Part shown: piece after piece, positions 1-8,084 of the stretch | Layout: each line of letters opens with the position of its first letter | Numbering within the stretch: the first letter of the stretch is position 1 | Assembly (NCBI GenBank): GCA_903953895.1 | Contig: CAJBLH010000013.1 | Span: forward strand, 38,064 to 102,063 | Direction: 5' to 3' | DNA length: 64,000 nt | From: an uncultured Desulfobacteraceae bacterium | Lineage (GTDB): Bacteria; Desulfobacterota; Desulfobacteria; Desulfobacterales; Desulfatirhabdiaceae | The notes under the pieces: model-generated | Databases searched by the model: none | What the model was told of the DNA's origin: nothing | What the model saw: only the letters and a program-made list of their open reading frames with translations | Program-made: the position numbers and the translations under genes

Positions 1-430
1 TTAACCCCAACGTTTGTGCGGAAAACTGATTTGCCGCAGCAGCCTTTGCCGTCGCCTGTTGGGTCGTGCTAGGCTGAATCCCGTCTGTAACCTGATGGCA
101 CATAAGACAATTCCCCCAGTCGGCATGCGTCATCTTCTGTTTAATTGATATCGGGGGGCCTGCCATCACCTTGGAAACTGGTTTGCCGGCATCGATCGTC
201 TGATGGCATTTGCTACAGTTTCCCCAGTACGGATGCAATGCCTTATCTTTGACCCGGATGGGTGGCCCCATAGGCGTTGTAGCGGCAATCAAGGAATATT
301 CCAGAGGGTGCCGTCTGTTCATACAGTCGCGCACCATCCAGCCGATCACCACAACTACCAAAAGCGCAATGATGATAATGGCCGGCCTAAACTGAGACAT
401 ACAAAATTCATATTCGGTTTTACTCTTCAT
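1..430 (-). CDS. Magnetochrome-type membrane-anchored c-type cytochrome, MamP/MamT-like, 3'-truncated by the window edge
   Basis: Manual reverse-strand reading from ATG at 430: MKSKTEYEFCMSQFRPAIIIIALLVVVVIGWMV... (N-terminal TM) then PPIRVKDKALHPYWGNCSKCHQ and PPISIKQKMTHADWGNCLMCHQ, two magnetochrome-like CxxCH units; frame stays open past position 1. Not in the supplied ORF track. Confidence 0.75.
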   Translation of the reverse strand, partial: MKSKTEYEFCMSQFRPAIIIIALLVVVVIGWMVRDCMNRRHPLEYSLIAATTPMGPPIRVKDKALHPYWGNCSKCHQTIDAGKPVSKVMAGPPISIKQKMTHADWGNCLMCHQVTDGIQPSTTQQATAKAAAANQFSAQTLGL

Positions 431-440
431 ATCACCTGCT

Positions 441-1319
441 TTAACTGTCTGAAAATGCAAACAATCTGACCTTAACAATGATCTTTCTGTCGATCGAACC
501 GGCAAGGGCCTGTTTCACATCTTTTTTGATGGTCTCACCCTGGGAAACGGATATTTCGGCCGGAACATAGAGTTCTGTTTCAAATTCCATGTACTGGCCC
601 AGTTCCCTGGCAAAAATATTTTTGATACCACTGACGGTTTCTACTGTCTTTAGCGCTTTTTTCGCATTATCCAGAATTTCTTCATCAGGCGCCTTATCCA
701 AAAGATTCAATGAGGATTCTTTGATGTATTCGATACAAATCTTTAGAATAATCACGCCGACAACAGCCGCCGCCAGCGGGTCCATAAAGTGAAATCCCAT
801 CTTTGCGCCGATAATTCCGATCAATACCGCGATGGAGGCATAGACATCCGACCGGGATTCCCATGCTTTGGCCACCATCGATGGACTGTTGATCTGAGTG
901 CCGGCACAGACGCTTTGGCGAAACATGAGTTCGTTGATTAAAATAGCAATAATGGCGCCCCAGGCTGCCGACCAGCAAATAACAACCTTTCGTCCCTGAA
1001 CGATGCTCAGGATGCCCTCATAAATAATGAAGGAAGCAATCGCCATCAAGAACAAATAGATAATAATCGATACGATATATTCTATCTTTCCATACCCATA
1101 GGGATAATCGTCATCCTCTTGGCGGTCGGAAAGCCTCAATCCGATAATCATGACAAGCGTCGCCAAAAGATCGGCGCAGGAATGAACGGCATCGGCAATC
1201 AATCCTCTACTTTGGCCCACCACGCCCATATAGCCTTTGATCAGGATCATCAGGATATTGCCTACCACATTGACGACACCAACACTATCGGCGCATTTTC
1301 GGCATGCTCGGTATTTCAT
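441..1319 (-). CDS. mamB: Magnetosome cation diffusion facilitator, MamB-like
   Basis: CDF fold with N-terminal MKYRACRKCADSV (CxxC like MamB MKFENCRDC), LIADAVHSCADLLA and AWESRSDVYAS metal-site segments, YPYGYGKIEYI; neighbours mamQ, mamA, mamI. Confidence 0.8.
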   Translation of the reverse strand: MKYRACRKCADSVGVVNVVGNILMILIKGYMGVVGQSRGLIADAVHSCADLLATLVMIIGLRLSDRQEDDDYPYGYGKIEYIVSIIIYLFLMAIASFIIYEGILSIVQGRKVVICWSAAWGAIIAILINELMFRQSVCAGTQINSPSMVAKAWESRSDVYASIAVLIGIIGAKMGFHFMDPLAAAVVGVIILKICIEYIKESSLNLLDKAPDEEILDNAKKALKTVETVSGIKNIFARELGQYMEFETELYVPAEISVSQGETIKKDVKQALAGSIDRKIIVKVRLFAFSDS

Positions 1320-1447
1320 TCTTCACCCATTAACGACCGCTCGGCCTTGATCTCTGCTTCCATTTTCGAAACCGCTTGCAGTAAAAAAAAGGCAAACACC
1401 ACCACTGCAATGATTAGCACAACTCCGACAATTTTAAGAATAAACAT
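1316..1447 (-). CDS. Small single-TM protein (43 aa), unknown function, overlapping mamB by 4 nt
   Basis: Manual reading: MFILKIVGVVLIIAVVVFAFFLLQAVSKMEAEIKAERSLMGEE*; ATGA overlap with the mamB start suggests translational coupling; too short for the supplied ORF track. Confidence 0.5.
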   Translation of the reverse strand: MFILKIVGVVLIIAVVVFAFFLLQAVSKMEAEIKAERSLMGEE

Positions 1448-1482
1448 GGTTGATCGAACCTTTACGAATTTTCATTCTTATT

Positions 1483-1983
1483 CTAAATTACATAATGCCC
1501 CTTCAGCATCGCAAATATCATGACGAAAAAGAGGATTTGCTGCGTGTGCAAAAGGTAAAGGCCTTTTTTGACCTTGCCAGGGGGATATTTGATAAACATC
1601 AGAAATCCCCCGAAAGTAAGCCATCCCATGAGAACAAGGGCGACAATCAGCCAATTGTTTGACCACAAAGATACATAGCAGTGCGCACATGCAACCAGAA
1701 AGGAGGCCGTATTCAGCCAGACATGGTATATCAGCATCCTGTCGAAATAGGATTGAACATTTTTGAAATTGTATTTGATCCGAATTTGCTTGGCCGGGAA
1801 ATAGACATTTGCTGCAAGAAATAGCACCATGCACAGGTTGCCGGAGCCGGTAGCCAGGTTATAATCGGAAGTAACCGCATACACGGCTCCCAGCACCACA
1901 AGAATAGCGACGAATATCGCGCGCATTCTTACCGTTCCATGACCAAATAGAGATAAATTATAGGTGCTTGTGCTTATTTTCAC
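1483..1983 (-). CDS. Multi-TM membrane protein with paired histidines, possible heme-b (ferric-reductase/cyt b-like) protein
   Basis: 166 aa, several TM stretches; HVWLNTASFLVACAH and LLHTQQILFFVMIFAMLKGH place two His on each of two helices; sits inside the mam operon. Confidence 0.7.
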   Translation of the reverse strand: MKISTSTYNLSLFGHGTVRMRAIFVAILVVLGAVYAVTSDYNLATGSGNLCMVLFLAANVYFPAKQIRIKYNFKNVQSYFDRMLIYHVWLNTASFLVACAHCYVSLWSNNWLIVALVLMGWLTFGGFLMFIKYPPGKVKKGLYLLHTQQILFFVMIFAMLKGHYVI

Positions 1984-2039
1984 GTATTGCCGTTCTCCAA
2001 GGTTTCCCGAATTATTTACTATCCGCCTTCGTCCGGCTG

Positions 2040-2945
2040 CTAATAATCAATCGGTTTAAACTGCGCGGCTTCACTGGTGGCCATATAGTAAGGCATAGGC
2101 GTAAAATTGAACATTTTCGCAAAAACATTGATCGGAAATTTGGTGATGATGGTCGTGTAGATGTTTACCATATCGTTGTATTTCAGTCTGGCAGTAGACA
2201 AATCCTTTTCTACATCGGTTATAGACGTCATCAGGGTCAGAAAGGGAGCTGACGATTTCAGGTCTGGATGATCTTCCGCCAATGCGAGCAAGCCTGAAAG
2301 CGGCTTCAGTTCGCTGATGAGCGTGTGCTTTGTTCCCGCAGGATATTCAGCCGTAATCCCTGTATTTTTTTTATGTTCGACCGCAGCGGAGGGTTCGGTT
2401 TTTACCGATGTCTGTGGTTTTGAATCCGCTGACCTGTCCTGAACCGGCCTTAGAGCCGCAGGATTGTCTGCATCGGCTTTCGCCTGCTGATCGTCGATCG
2501 GTGACAATTGCTGCTGGGTATGATCTCTAGTCATATCCGCTCGCATTTTAACGATGTTGGTCAACACCGTACTTTCATGGACCGTATAATGGTACACCGA
2601 CTTCGAAAGATTGACGGAAGTATCATGGCGCCGCTCCAACAAAGCGTTTACATTGCCCAATGCCGCCTGCACGTCATACTGAGCCGCAAGCATGAGGTTG
2701 AAATAATATGCAGAACCCACTGCCAGTAGAATAGCTGATGTAATCAGCGTGATACGGACCCAATGATTTTTGGTGAAAGCCACAAAGGGTTTCCATACGG
2801 TAAGATAAAATCGGTGCCTTGAAACCAGCTCATGCCGATCCTGTTCATACCGGTCTGATTCATACTGATCCTGTTCATATTGATCCAGACCATATATTCT
2901 GCCGTAAGCACTTTGAATGATATTCGAAATATTTCTATTCATCAT
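2040..2945 (-). CDS. mamQ: MamQ, LemA-family magnetosome protein
   Basis: One TM then LemA-like helical domain: YYFNLMLAAQYDVQAALGNVNALLERRHDTSVNLSKSV... TARLKYNDMVNIYTTIITKFPINVFAKMFNF. Confidence 0.85.
   Translation of the reverse strand: MMNRNISNIIQSAYGRIYGLDQYEQDQYESDRYEQDRHELVSRHRFYLTVWKPFVAFTKNHWVRITLITSAILLAVGSAYYFNLMLAAQYDVQAALGNVNALLERRHDTSVNLSKSVYHYTVHESTVLTNIVKMRADMTRDHTQQQLSPIDDQQAKADADNPAALRPVQDRSADSKPQTSVKTEPSAAVEHKKNTGITAEYPAGTKHTLISELKPLSGLLALAEDHPDLKSSAPFLTLMTSITDVEKDLSTARLKYNDMVNIYTTIITKFPINVFAKMFNFTPMPYYMATSEAAQFKPIDY
2826..2885 (-). repeat. 15-bp coding tandem repeat x4 in the mamQ N-terminus (DQYEQ/DQYES/DRYEQ/DRHEL)
   Basis: Seen directly: (ga[tc]c[ag][ag][tc]atga[ag]..) pentapeptide units in frame. 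Confidence 0.8.
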
Positions 2946-2973
2946 GATAAATCTTTTTTCAATACCGCCATTT

Positions 2974-3330
2974 TCAGGTCAATTCCTTAATTCCATGGAT
3001 CAAAGAAGCCGCCCCTGCACCGATTAAGAGAATGGGAAGGAAACCGTTAAAAAAATCGAGAGTGGCGTAGTATTCATCTCCGCCGGCAAAAAGTCCATAT
3101 AATCCGATCAGGAGAAATATGCCGGCCAAAATTGAATTCACCACTCTGTACTCTTTTTTGGCAAAAATGGCTGCTGCCAATAGGGCGAGGCCGATTAAAA
3201 TAAAAATCGGTTGCACAACCCCTTTAATCAAAGTAACCACCAGCACGCTGTTCATATAAACAAAAAACAAACCTACGCTGAAAATGCTCAGTCCCGCGAT
3301 AATGTGTCCTTTTCTCATTGAGATTCTCAT
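2974..3330 (-). CDS. Tandem MamI-like four-TM membrane protein
   Basis: ORF 2974..3372; start probably MRISMRKGH at 3330 since the upstream gene ends at 3350. Two halves both resemble MamI (see findings). Confidence 0.7.
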   Translation of the reverse strand: MRISMRKGHIIAGLSIFSVGLFFVYMNSVLVVTLIKGVVQPIFILIGLALLAAAIFAKKEYRVVNSILAGIFLLIGLYGLFAGGDEYYATLDFFNGFLPILLIGAGAASLIHGIKELT

Positions 3331-3349
3331 CCTCGTATTTTTAAAAGCG

Positions 3350-4327
3350 TCATTGCGGCGCCCCATTATCAATCCATTCGATGATCAAATGGCTGTCCGG
3401 GCCGGCAAATCGATGCATGGGGCCGCCGATACTCACCAGCGACTTTAAAAGTCCGTTGTCCACGTAAACCTTGACATTGTCATAAGTCGTCAGATTCCGG
3501 AATGGGCCGGAATGGCATCGTAGACAGTCCTTCGCCAAAACTTGTCGGATGCCGTTATTATAAGTGATTGTACCCTGCTGCCCCTGCATTCCCATCGCGC
3601 CCTGCGGCTGGCCCGGCGGGCAGTTGGCACCCGATCGAAAAAAAACACGGATTGTGGGAGATTTTTCCGGCGCTCCGTTTTGGGCCCATGTCACGATCGT
3701 CTGAGCGTCATTTCCGGCAAACTGACTCATGGGGCCCTGTACCATGGTTGCCAGCAGCCCGGTATCCGCGTACATTTTCAAACTGTCATAGTCCATCAGA
3801 TTGCGACTTGGGCCCGAATGGCATTGTGCGCAATCATTGCTGATAATATTCTTGATCGTCGGTTCGTAGAAGACCGCCTTGGCTGCTGCAGGTATCATGT
3901 TTTGGTTTTTCAATGCCGCGGCCTGCATGGAAGCGGATTTTTCAGGCGCTCCGTTCTGAGCCCATGTCACGATCGTTTGTGCGTCATTTCCGGCAAACCG
4001 TCGCATGGGCCCCTGGACCATGCTTGCCAGCAATCCGGAATCCGCATATATTTTCAGACTGTCATAGTCCATCAGATTTCGATTCACCCCGGAATGACAT
4101 CGCGCACAATCGTTGCTGATTATATTCTTGATCGTCGGTTCATAATAGACAGCAGTGACGTTTACCTGTATCGCGCCCTGATTATTCGGCGGTATATTCG
4201 ACCCGGAAGGGATCTTCACATCTAAATTTCCCGCAGCATGCCCAAAAAAATGTTCCCCATCGTCGCAATAAAACAATAAAAAAAATGTTCCAAGGAGCAG
4301 AATCAGCGATTTATATACTGACTTCAT
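3350..4327 (-). CDS. Exported cytochrome c with three tandem CxxCH domains
   Basis: N-terminal hydrophobic signal; CARCHSG, CAQCHSG, CLRCHSG each followed by NLMDYDSLK..YAD.GLL..MVQGPM..FAGNDAQTIVTWAQNGAPE-type sequence. Confidence 0.85.
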   Translation of the reverse strand: MKSVYKSLILLLGTFFLLFYCDDGEHFFGHAAGNLDVKIPSGSNIPPNNQGAIQVNVTAVYYEPTIKNIISNDCARCHSGVNRNLMDYDSLKIYADSGLLASMVQGPMRRFAGNDAQTIVTWAQNGAPEKSASMQAAALKNQNMIPAAAKAVFYEPTIKNIISNDCAQCHSGPSRNLMDYDSLKMYADTGLLATMVQGPMSQFAGNDAQTIVTWAQNGAPEKSPTIRVFFRSGANCPPGQPQGAMGMQGQQGTITYNNGIRQVLAKDCLRCHSGPFRNLTTYDNVKVYVDNGLLKSLVSIGGPMHRFAGPDSHLIIEWIDNGAPQ

Positions 4328-4366
4328 GAATTATCCGGATTTATGCGATGTATGATTCGATATGGC

Positions 4367-5131
4367 CTAATAATTGTCTTCATCGAGTTCGCGCTCTAAT
4401 TCCATCACCTTGGTAAAATGCTTGGCAGCAGCTTTATGATCGTCCTTACGCACGTTTAAAAAACCCAGATGTTGATGATATTTGATTTCCGTGGGATTGA
4501 GTTCTATGGCTTTTTTAACGGCTTCAATGGCTTTGTCGATTTCTCCCAACCCATCATAGGCAATCCCGATCAGATAATATACCTTGGGGTTGTCCGGTGT
4601 CTTTTCAGAAACCTTCTCCAATCCTTCTATGGCAGCCTGGTAATCCTTCAGCTTTAGGTGAAGGGAACTTTTTCGATACAGGGCGCCTTTATGCGTCGGG
4701 CTTAAAATCAAGACCTTTTTAAAAGCTTTGATGGCGCTATTGGTCTCACCGGCAGCACTCAGCGCCATTCCCAACTGATATTGAGCATCCGCGTCGGATG
4801 GGTCCAGCCGGGTCCATTCCTTGAGATAGCTCAAGGCTTTTTCTTGCAACCCCTTTTTGGTGTAATGGGTGCTGATATTACGGTAAATCATTGCCTTGTC
4901 TTTTGGGGTCAACGCAAAAAGGGAGTTGTAGGCATCCAGCGTCTTGTTTAAAACACGACCGCAAAAAAGAAGAAAGGCATGCGTATAAAAAGTGGCTGAA
5001 GGCCCAATGCGCTCCGCTCCAGAATGACTGGCCTGGGCTTTGTCCTTTTTTGTCTTGCCTGGCTTTTTGGGAACATCATTTTCTTCTATTTCCTGAACTT
5101 CTTCGTCGTCCTTAAAATCATCATTCATCAT
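4367..5131 (-). CDS. mamA: MamA, TPR magnetosome-associated protein
   Basis: ATFYTHAFLLFCGRVLNKTLDAYNSLF matches the MamA N-terminal region (LYTHYGLSVAKKLG..MVDAFRSAF) followed by TPRs; ORF opens at 5167, likely start MMNDDF 5131/5128. Confidence 0.85.
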   Translation of the reverse strand: MMNDDFKDDEEVQEIEENDVPKKPGKTKKDKAQASHSGAERIGPSATFYTHAFLLFCGRVLNKTLDAYNSLFALTPKDKAMIYRNISTHYTKKGLQEKALSYLKEWTRLDPSDADAQYQLGMALSAAGETNSAIKAFKKVLILSPTHKGALYRKSSLHLKLKDYQAAIEGLEKVSEKTPDNPKVYYLIGIAYDGLGEIDKAIEAVKKAIELNPTEIKYHQHLGFLNVRKDDHKAAAKHFTKVMELERELDEDNY

Positions 5132-5312
5132 TTTCCGATGCCTCCTCCTTTGTTTTTGGCGGTACAAAACCTGCCAATGTAGCTAACAGGCCTATTAACA
5201 TCATACAAATCGGAAGTCCTCCCTTGACGATATCGGCCACATAATAATATTCGTCATAAATTCCCCAGATTCCCAAAGCAAGAAAAAACAAACCTAGAAT
5301 AATATGCAGCAT
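5121..5312 (-). CDS. mamI: MamI, small two-TM magnetosome protein
   Basis: MLHIILGLFFLALGIWGIYDEYYYVADIVKGGLPICMMLIGLLATLAGFV, matches MamI size and pattern; first gene of the mam operon. Confidence 0.8.
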   Translation of the reverse strand: MLHIILGLFFLALGIWGIYDEYYYVADIVKGGLPICMMLIGLLATLAGFVPPKTKEEASENDE

Positions 5313-5462
5313 ATATCCTCCGATATATTGTTATCAATATCACTGAGCGGGCTCCATACCGGTACATCAATGAATTTCACTAAAAAATGGCAGATAGGTG
5401 ATTTCGACCGGTTCTGCTTTATTAAGTGTATAACAAACGTAAATTTTATAGTTCACTAACTT

Positions 5463-5535
5463 ATATTTCGCTCATTTTTTTCTTCAAAATTGATTTATTC
5501 GCTCCGCTGGTTCCCAAGCTGGAGCTTGGAAACCA
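5463..5535. repeat. Intergenic repeat copy A1 with REP-like palindrome
   Basis: 58-bp block 5463-5520 matches 5933-5990 at 56/58 positions; ends in ggttcccaagctggagcttggaaacc. Confidence 0.85.
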
Positions 5536-5932
5536 GCGGATACCATTTTCATGTTTGGGGGTGGCATTGTGCCTATGCCATGATCGTTTGATAGTGCGCT
5601 GATGTACCAGCTAAGGCATCCTTGCCACACCCAATTCCGATAACTTATTAAATCCAAAAAAAGTACAATATTAATTTTAGTTATTTATATTAAACCATTA
5701 TGATTAATTTTAATATTGGCATGTATCATGCTTACTACTCCGGTCAATATCAGCAGGCAGCAATGATATACTTCGAACGGTTGTAATTTGTATTTTTTAC
5801 CCCCACACACCAGCCCCCCCCCCGCTGGGCGAGGGAGATAAAGGATGCATAATTTATAACCGTTCAAGTATACATTTACCAGGTGAGCTGCTGCGACAAA
5901 TGACCATTGGCCCGGATAAACAAGTATATCTT

Positions 5933-6004
5933 ACATTTCGCTCATTTTTTTCTTCAAAATTGATCTATTCGCTCCGCTGGTTCCCAAGCTCCAGCTTGGG
6001 AACC
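5933..6004. repeat. Intergenic repeat copy A2 with REP-like palindrome
   Basis: Same 58-bp block; ggttcccaagct-cc-agcttgggaacc 12-bp arms at 5979-6004. Confidence 0.85.
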
Positions 6005-6080
6005 GATGTCCATGAAGCTCCTGCTTCATGTGTTTTTCTAACGTCCAGAATGTCGTGGCAAGCAAGAGCTTCCCGCCACG

Positions 6081-6107
6081 GGTTTCCACGCTGGAGCTTG
6101 GAAACCA
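6081..6107. repeat. Third REP-like palindrome
   Basis: ggtttccacgctggagcttggaaaccag, same family as the 5509 and 5979 palindromes. Confidence 0.65.
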
Positions 6108-6348
6108 GCCGATGGATGCATTTTCATGGTAAACGCTCATGGCATCGGTGCAATGCCACCCCCAGAGATGAAAATGGGATATTTTTACCCTCACCCCGGC
6201 CCTCTCCCAGAGGGAGAGAATGAATGTATTTTCACGGTAAAATAAAAATGGCGAAGAAAATGAGCAAAAAGTAAGCACTAAATCATAAACGAAAAAAAAC
6301 AATGCTAAAAAGTCACCATTCTGCGCTTACTCCACCGCATAACGCGCT

Positions 6349-6458
6349 GGATTGACTTCGGATTGACTTCGGATTGACTTCGGATTGACTTCGGATTGAC
6401 TTCGGATTGACTTCGGATTGACTTCGGATTGACTTCGGATTGACTTCGGATTGACTTC
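6349..6458. repeat. Perfect 11-bp tandem repeat, 10 copies of ggattgacttc
   Basis: Counted directly; uninterrupted. Confidence 0.97.
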
Positions 6459-6485
6459 GGATTTAGTCAATGAATACAACATATT

Positions 6486-7259
6486 TCAGCATTTGTCAAT
6501 CCTTTCATAAGCCGATTCAATATATTCTCTCCCATAAACTCTTTCTAATCGCCGGATGATAAAATGTCCCCGTGCAGTACATTGGAAATGCTCCAGAAAA
6601 ACGGTATTGATCAACACCCCACCGGCAGCACCCAAAATCGGAACAGCAATGGCGGCTGCTTTTTCTGTAACAACAACCCCGAATCTGGCTGAGACCTGGG
6701 AAATCAGTTTTACAAGAATCGGCGCCCCATCTTCTGCACCGTATCCCAAAAATGCTCCGACGGTTTTGGACAAACCAGCCCGAATAGCGAAATATCCACT
6801 TTCAGCGCAATCATCAGATTGAGACCGTCCGCCATAGGCAAACACTTCCAAGCAAGCCAGACGGGTCTCGATCGACCGGATATCCTCGCCCTCACAGCGG
6901 GCAATATCGGCAATGGACCGAAACATGATCAGAGTGGAGATGGGCAATTCAACCGCCAAAGCAGTCAATCCAAAAGCACCACCCACACCACCCGAAAAGG
7001 CTGCCATCATCTTATGCATTTTTTCTGAGGGCGTTCTTAACGCTCCATCCTGCATCGTTAAAACCGCCAGATTCAAAGTCTCTGTCAACGCTTTTTCAGA
7101 AACCACCTGCACCCGAGCGTTCCACCATGCAGGCAACCGCTGAATCCCCTTCTCAATTGTGGTGCCCAGCTTGTTAAAGATTCTGGATGCAAGACTCGGA
7201 TTATTCAGAAGATGCTTGGCATATTTTAAATCCAGATAATCTGCATGCGAAATGCTCAT
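6486..7259 (-). CDS. EcsC-family protein
   Basis: FSGGVGGAFGLTALAVELPISTLIMFRSIADIARCEGEDIRSIETRLACLEVFAYGG, EcsC-like pattern. Confidence 0.75.
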   Translation of the reverse strand: MSISHADYLDLKYAKHLLNNPSLASRIFNKLGTTIEKGIQRLPAWWNARVQVVSEKALTETLNLAVLTMQDGALRTPSEKMHKMMAAFSGGVGGAFGLTALAVELPISTLIMFRSIADIARCEGEDIRSIETRLACLEVFAYGGRSQSDDCAESGYFAIRAGLSKTVGAFLGYGAEDGAPILVKLISQVSARFGVVVTEKAAAIAVPILGAAGGVLINTVFLEHFQCTARGHFIIRRLERVYGREYIESAYERIDKC

Positions 7260-7285
7260 CGGTTCATTACCATAAAAATACGCTT

Positions 7286-7744
7286 TTAAACAATGGTGCT
7301 TTTACACTGGGTGAAACAAGTCATTGCGTTTTCGTTCAGTAGATTTGAAAGATAGACCCCATTCTGCCTGATGTGTTCTATAGCAGGAAAAAGCTCGGCG
7401 TCAAGATATTCTTTCAGAAGGTATCCATCCGCACCGGATGAAAGGGCTTCCTGAACATATTGTATCTCCCGGTGTGTACTGATGATCAACACCTTGATAG
7501 CAGGATAGAAATGCTTTATCGTGGCGGTCGCCTTGATTCCCCCGATATCCCGCAGGGTGATGTCGACAATGGCCATATCAGCGGCCGGTTCGATCAGACT
7601 CAATATTTCAATGAGCTGAGTACCGTCACGTGCTTCACCGACCACATCCAGATCGCTTCCGGACATGAGAATCCGATTTAAATCCTGGCGGAACATCGCA
7701 TGATCATCGGCCAGAACAACACGGTAATTACTTTTGATTGGCAC
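7286..7744 (-). CDS. Single-domain response regulator related to NarL/FixJ REC, no HTH
   Basis: VVLADDHAMFRQ...MAIVDITL...VLIISTHR...GADGYLLKE; ends before any LuxR HTH. Confidence 0.8.
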   Translation of the reverse strand: MPIKSNYRVVLADDHAMFRQDLNRILMSGSDLDVVGEARDGTQLIEILSLIEPAADMAIVDITLRDIGGIKATATIKHFYPAIKVLIISTHREIQYVQEALSSGADGYLLKEYLDAELFPAIEHIRQNGVYLSNLLNENAMTCFTQCKSTIV

Positions 7745-8084
7745 GTTTTTCTCCGCATTGAACCAATAAGAAACGCATACAATTTTCTATCTGATATTTA
7801 CCGGATTAAACGTACGGCGGCAATTCTCAGAAACAGCCATTTTGATGTGGTCAAAACAATGTATGAATACCCATGCACTGTCAGCCAAAATATCTGTCAT
7901 TTTGCAAAAAATTAAGATTATGGATGTCTTTGGTACAAGAAGTTTATTTCAGGCAGACGTTGAACGGAAAATTGTTCTTCAGGGGAAGCAATACTAAGAC
8001 GGTTAAGGAAGGGTAGAAAGCGTTTCATGGTAAGTAGGGGTGTACAGCGCTTCCGGGCTGAGAGACCCGAAAGTCGCATGTTGG

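Noticed and set aside
3542-4225. 227-aa plus-strand ORF
   Set aside because: Antisense to the three-repeat cytochrome; its apparent internal repeats mirror the cytochrome repeats.
5900-6302. ORFs in the repeat-rich spacer (5900..6223 +, 5931..6302 -)
   Set aside because: Composed of translated REP-like palindromes and duplicated spacer sequence; no protein motif.
6349-6458. CRISPR-like array
   Set aside because: Direct repeats are only 11 bp and contiguous with no spacers; simple tandem repeat.
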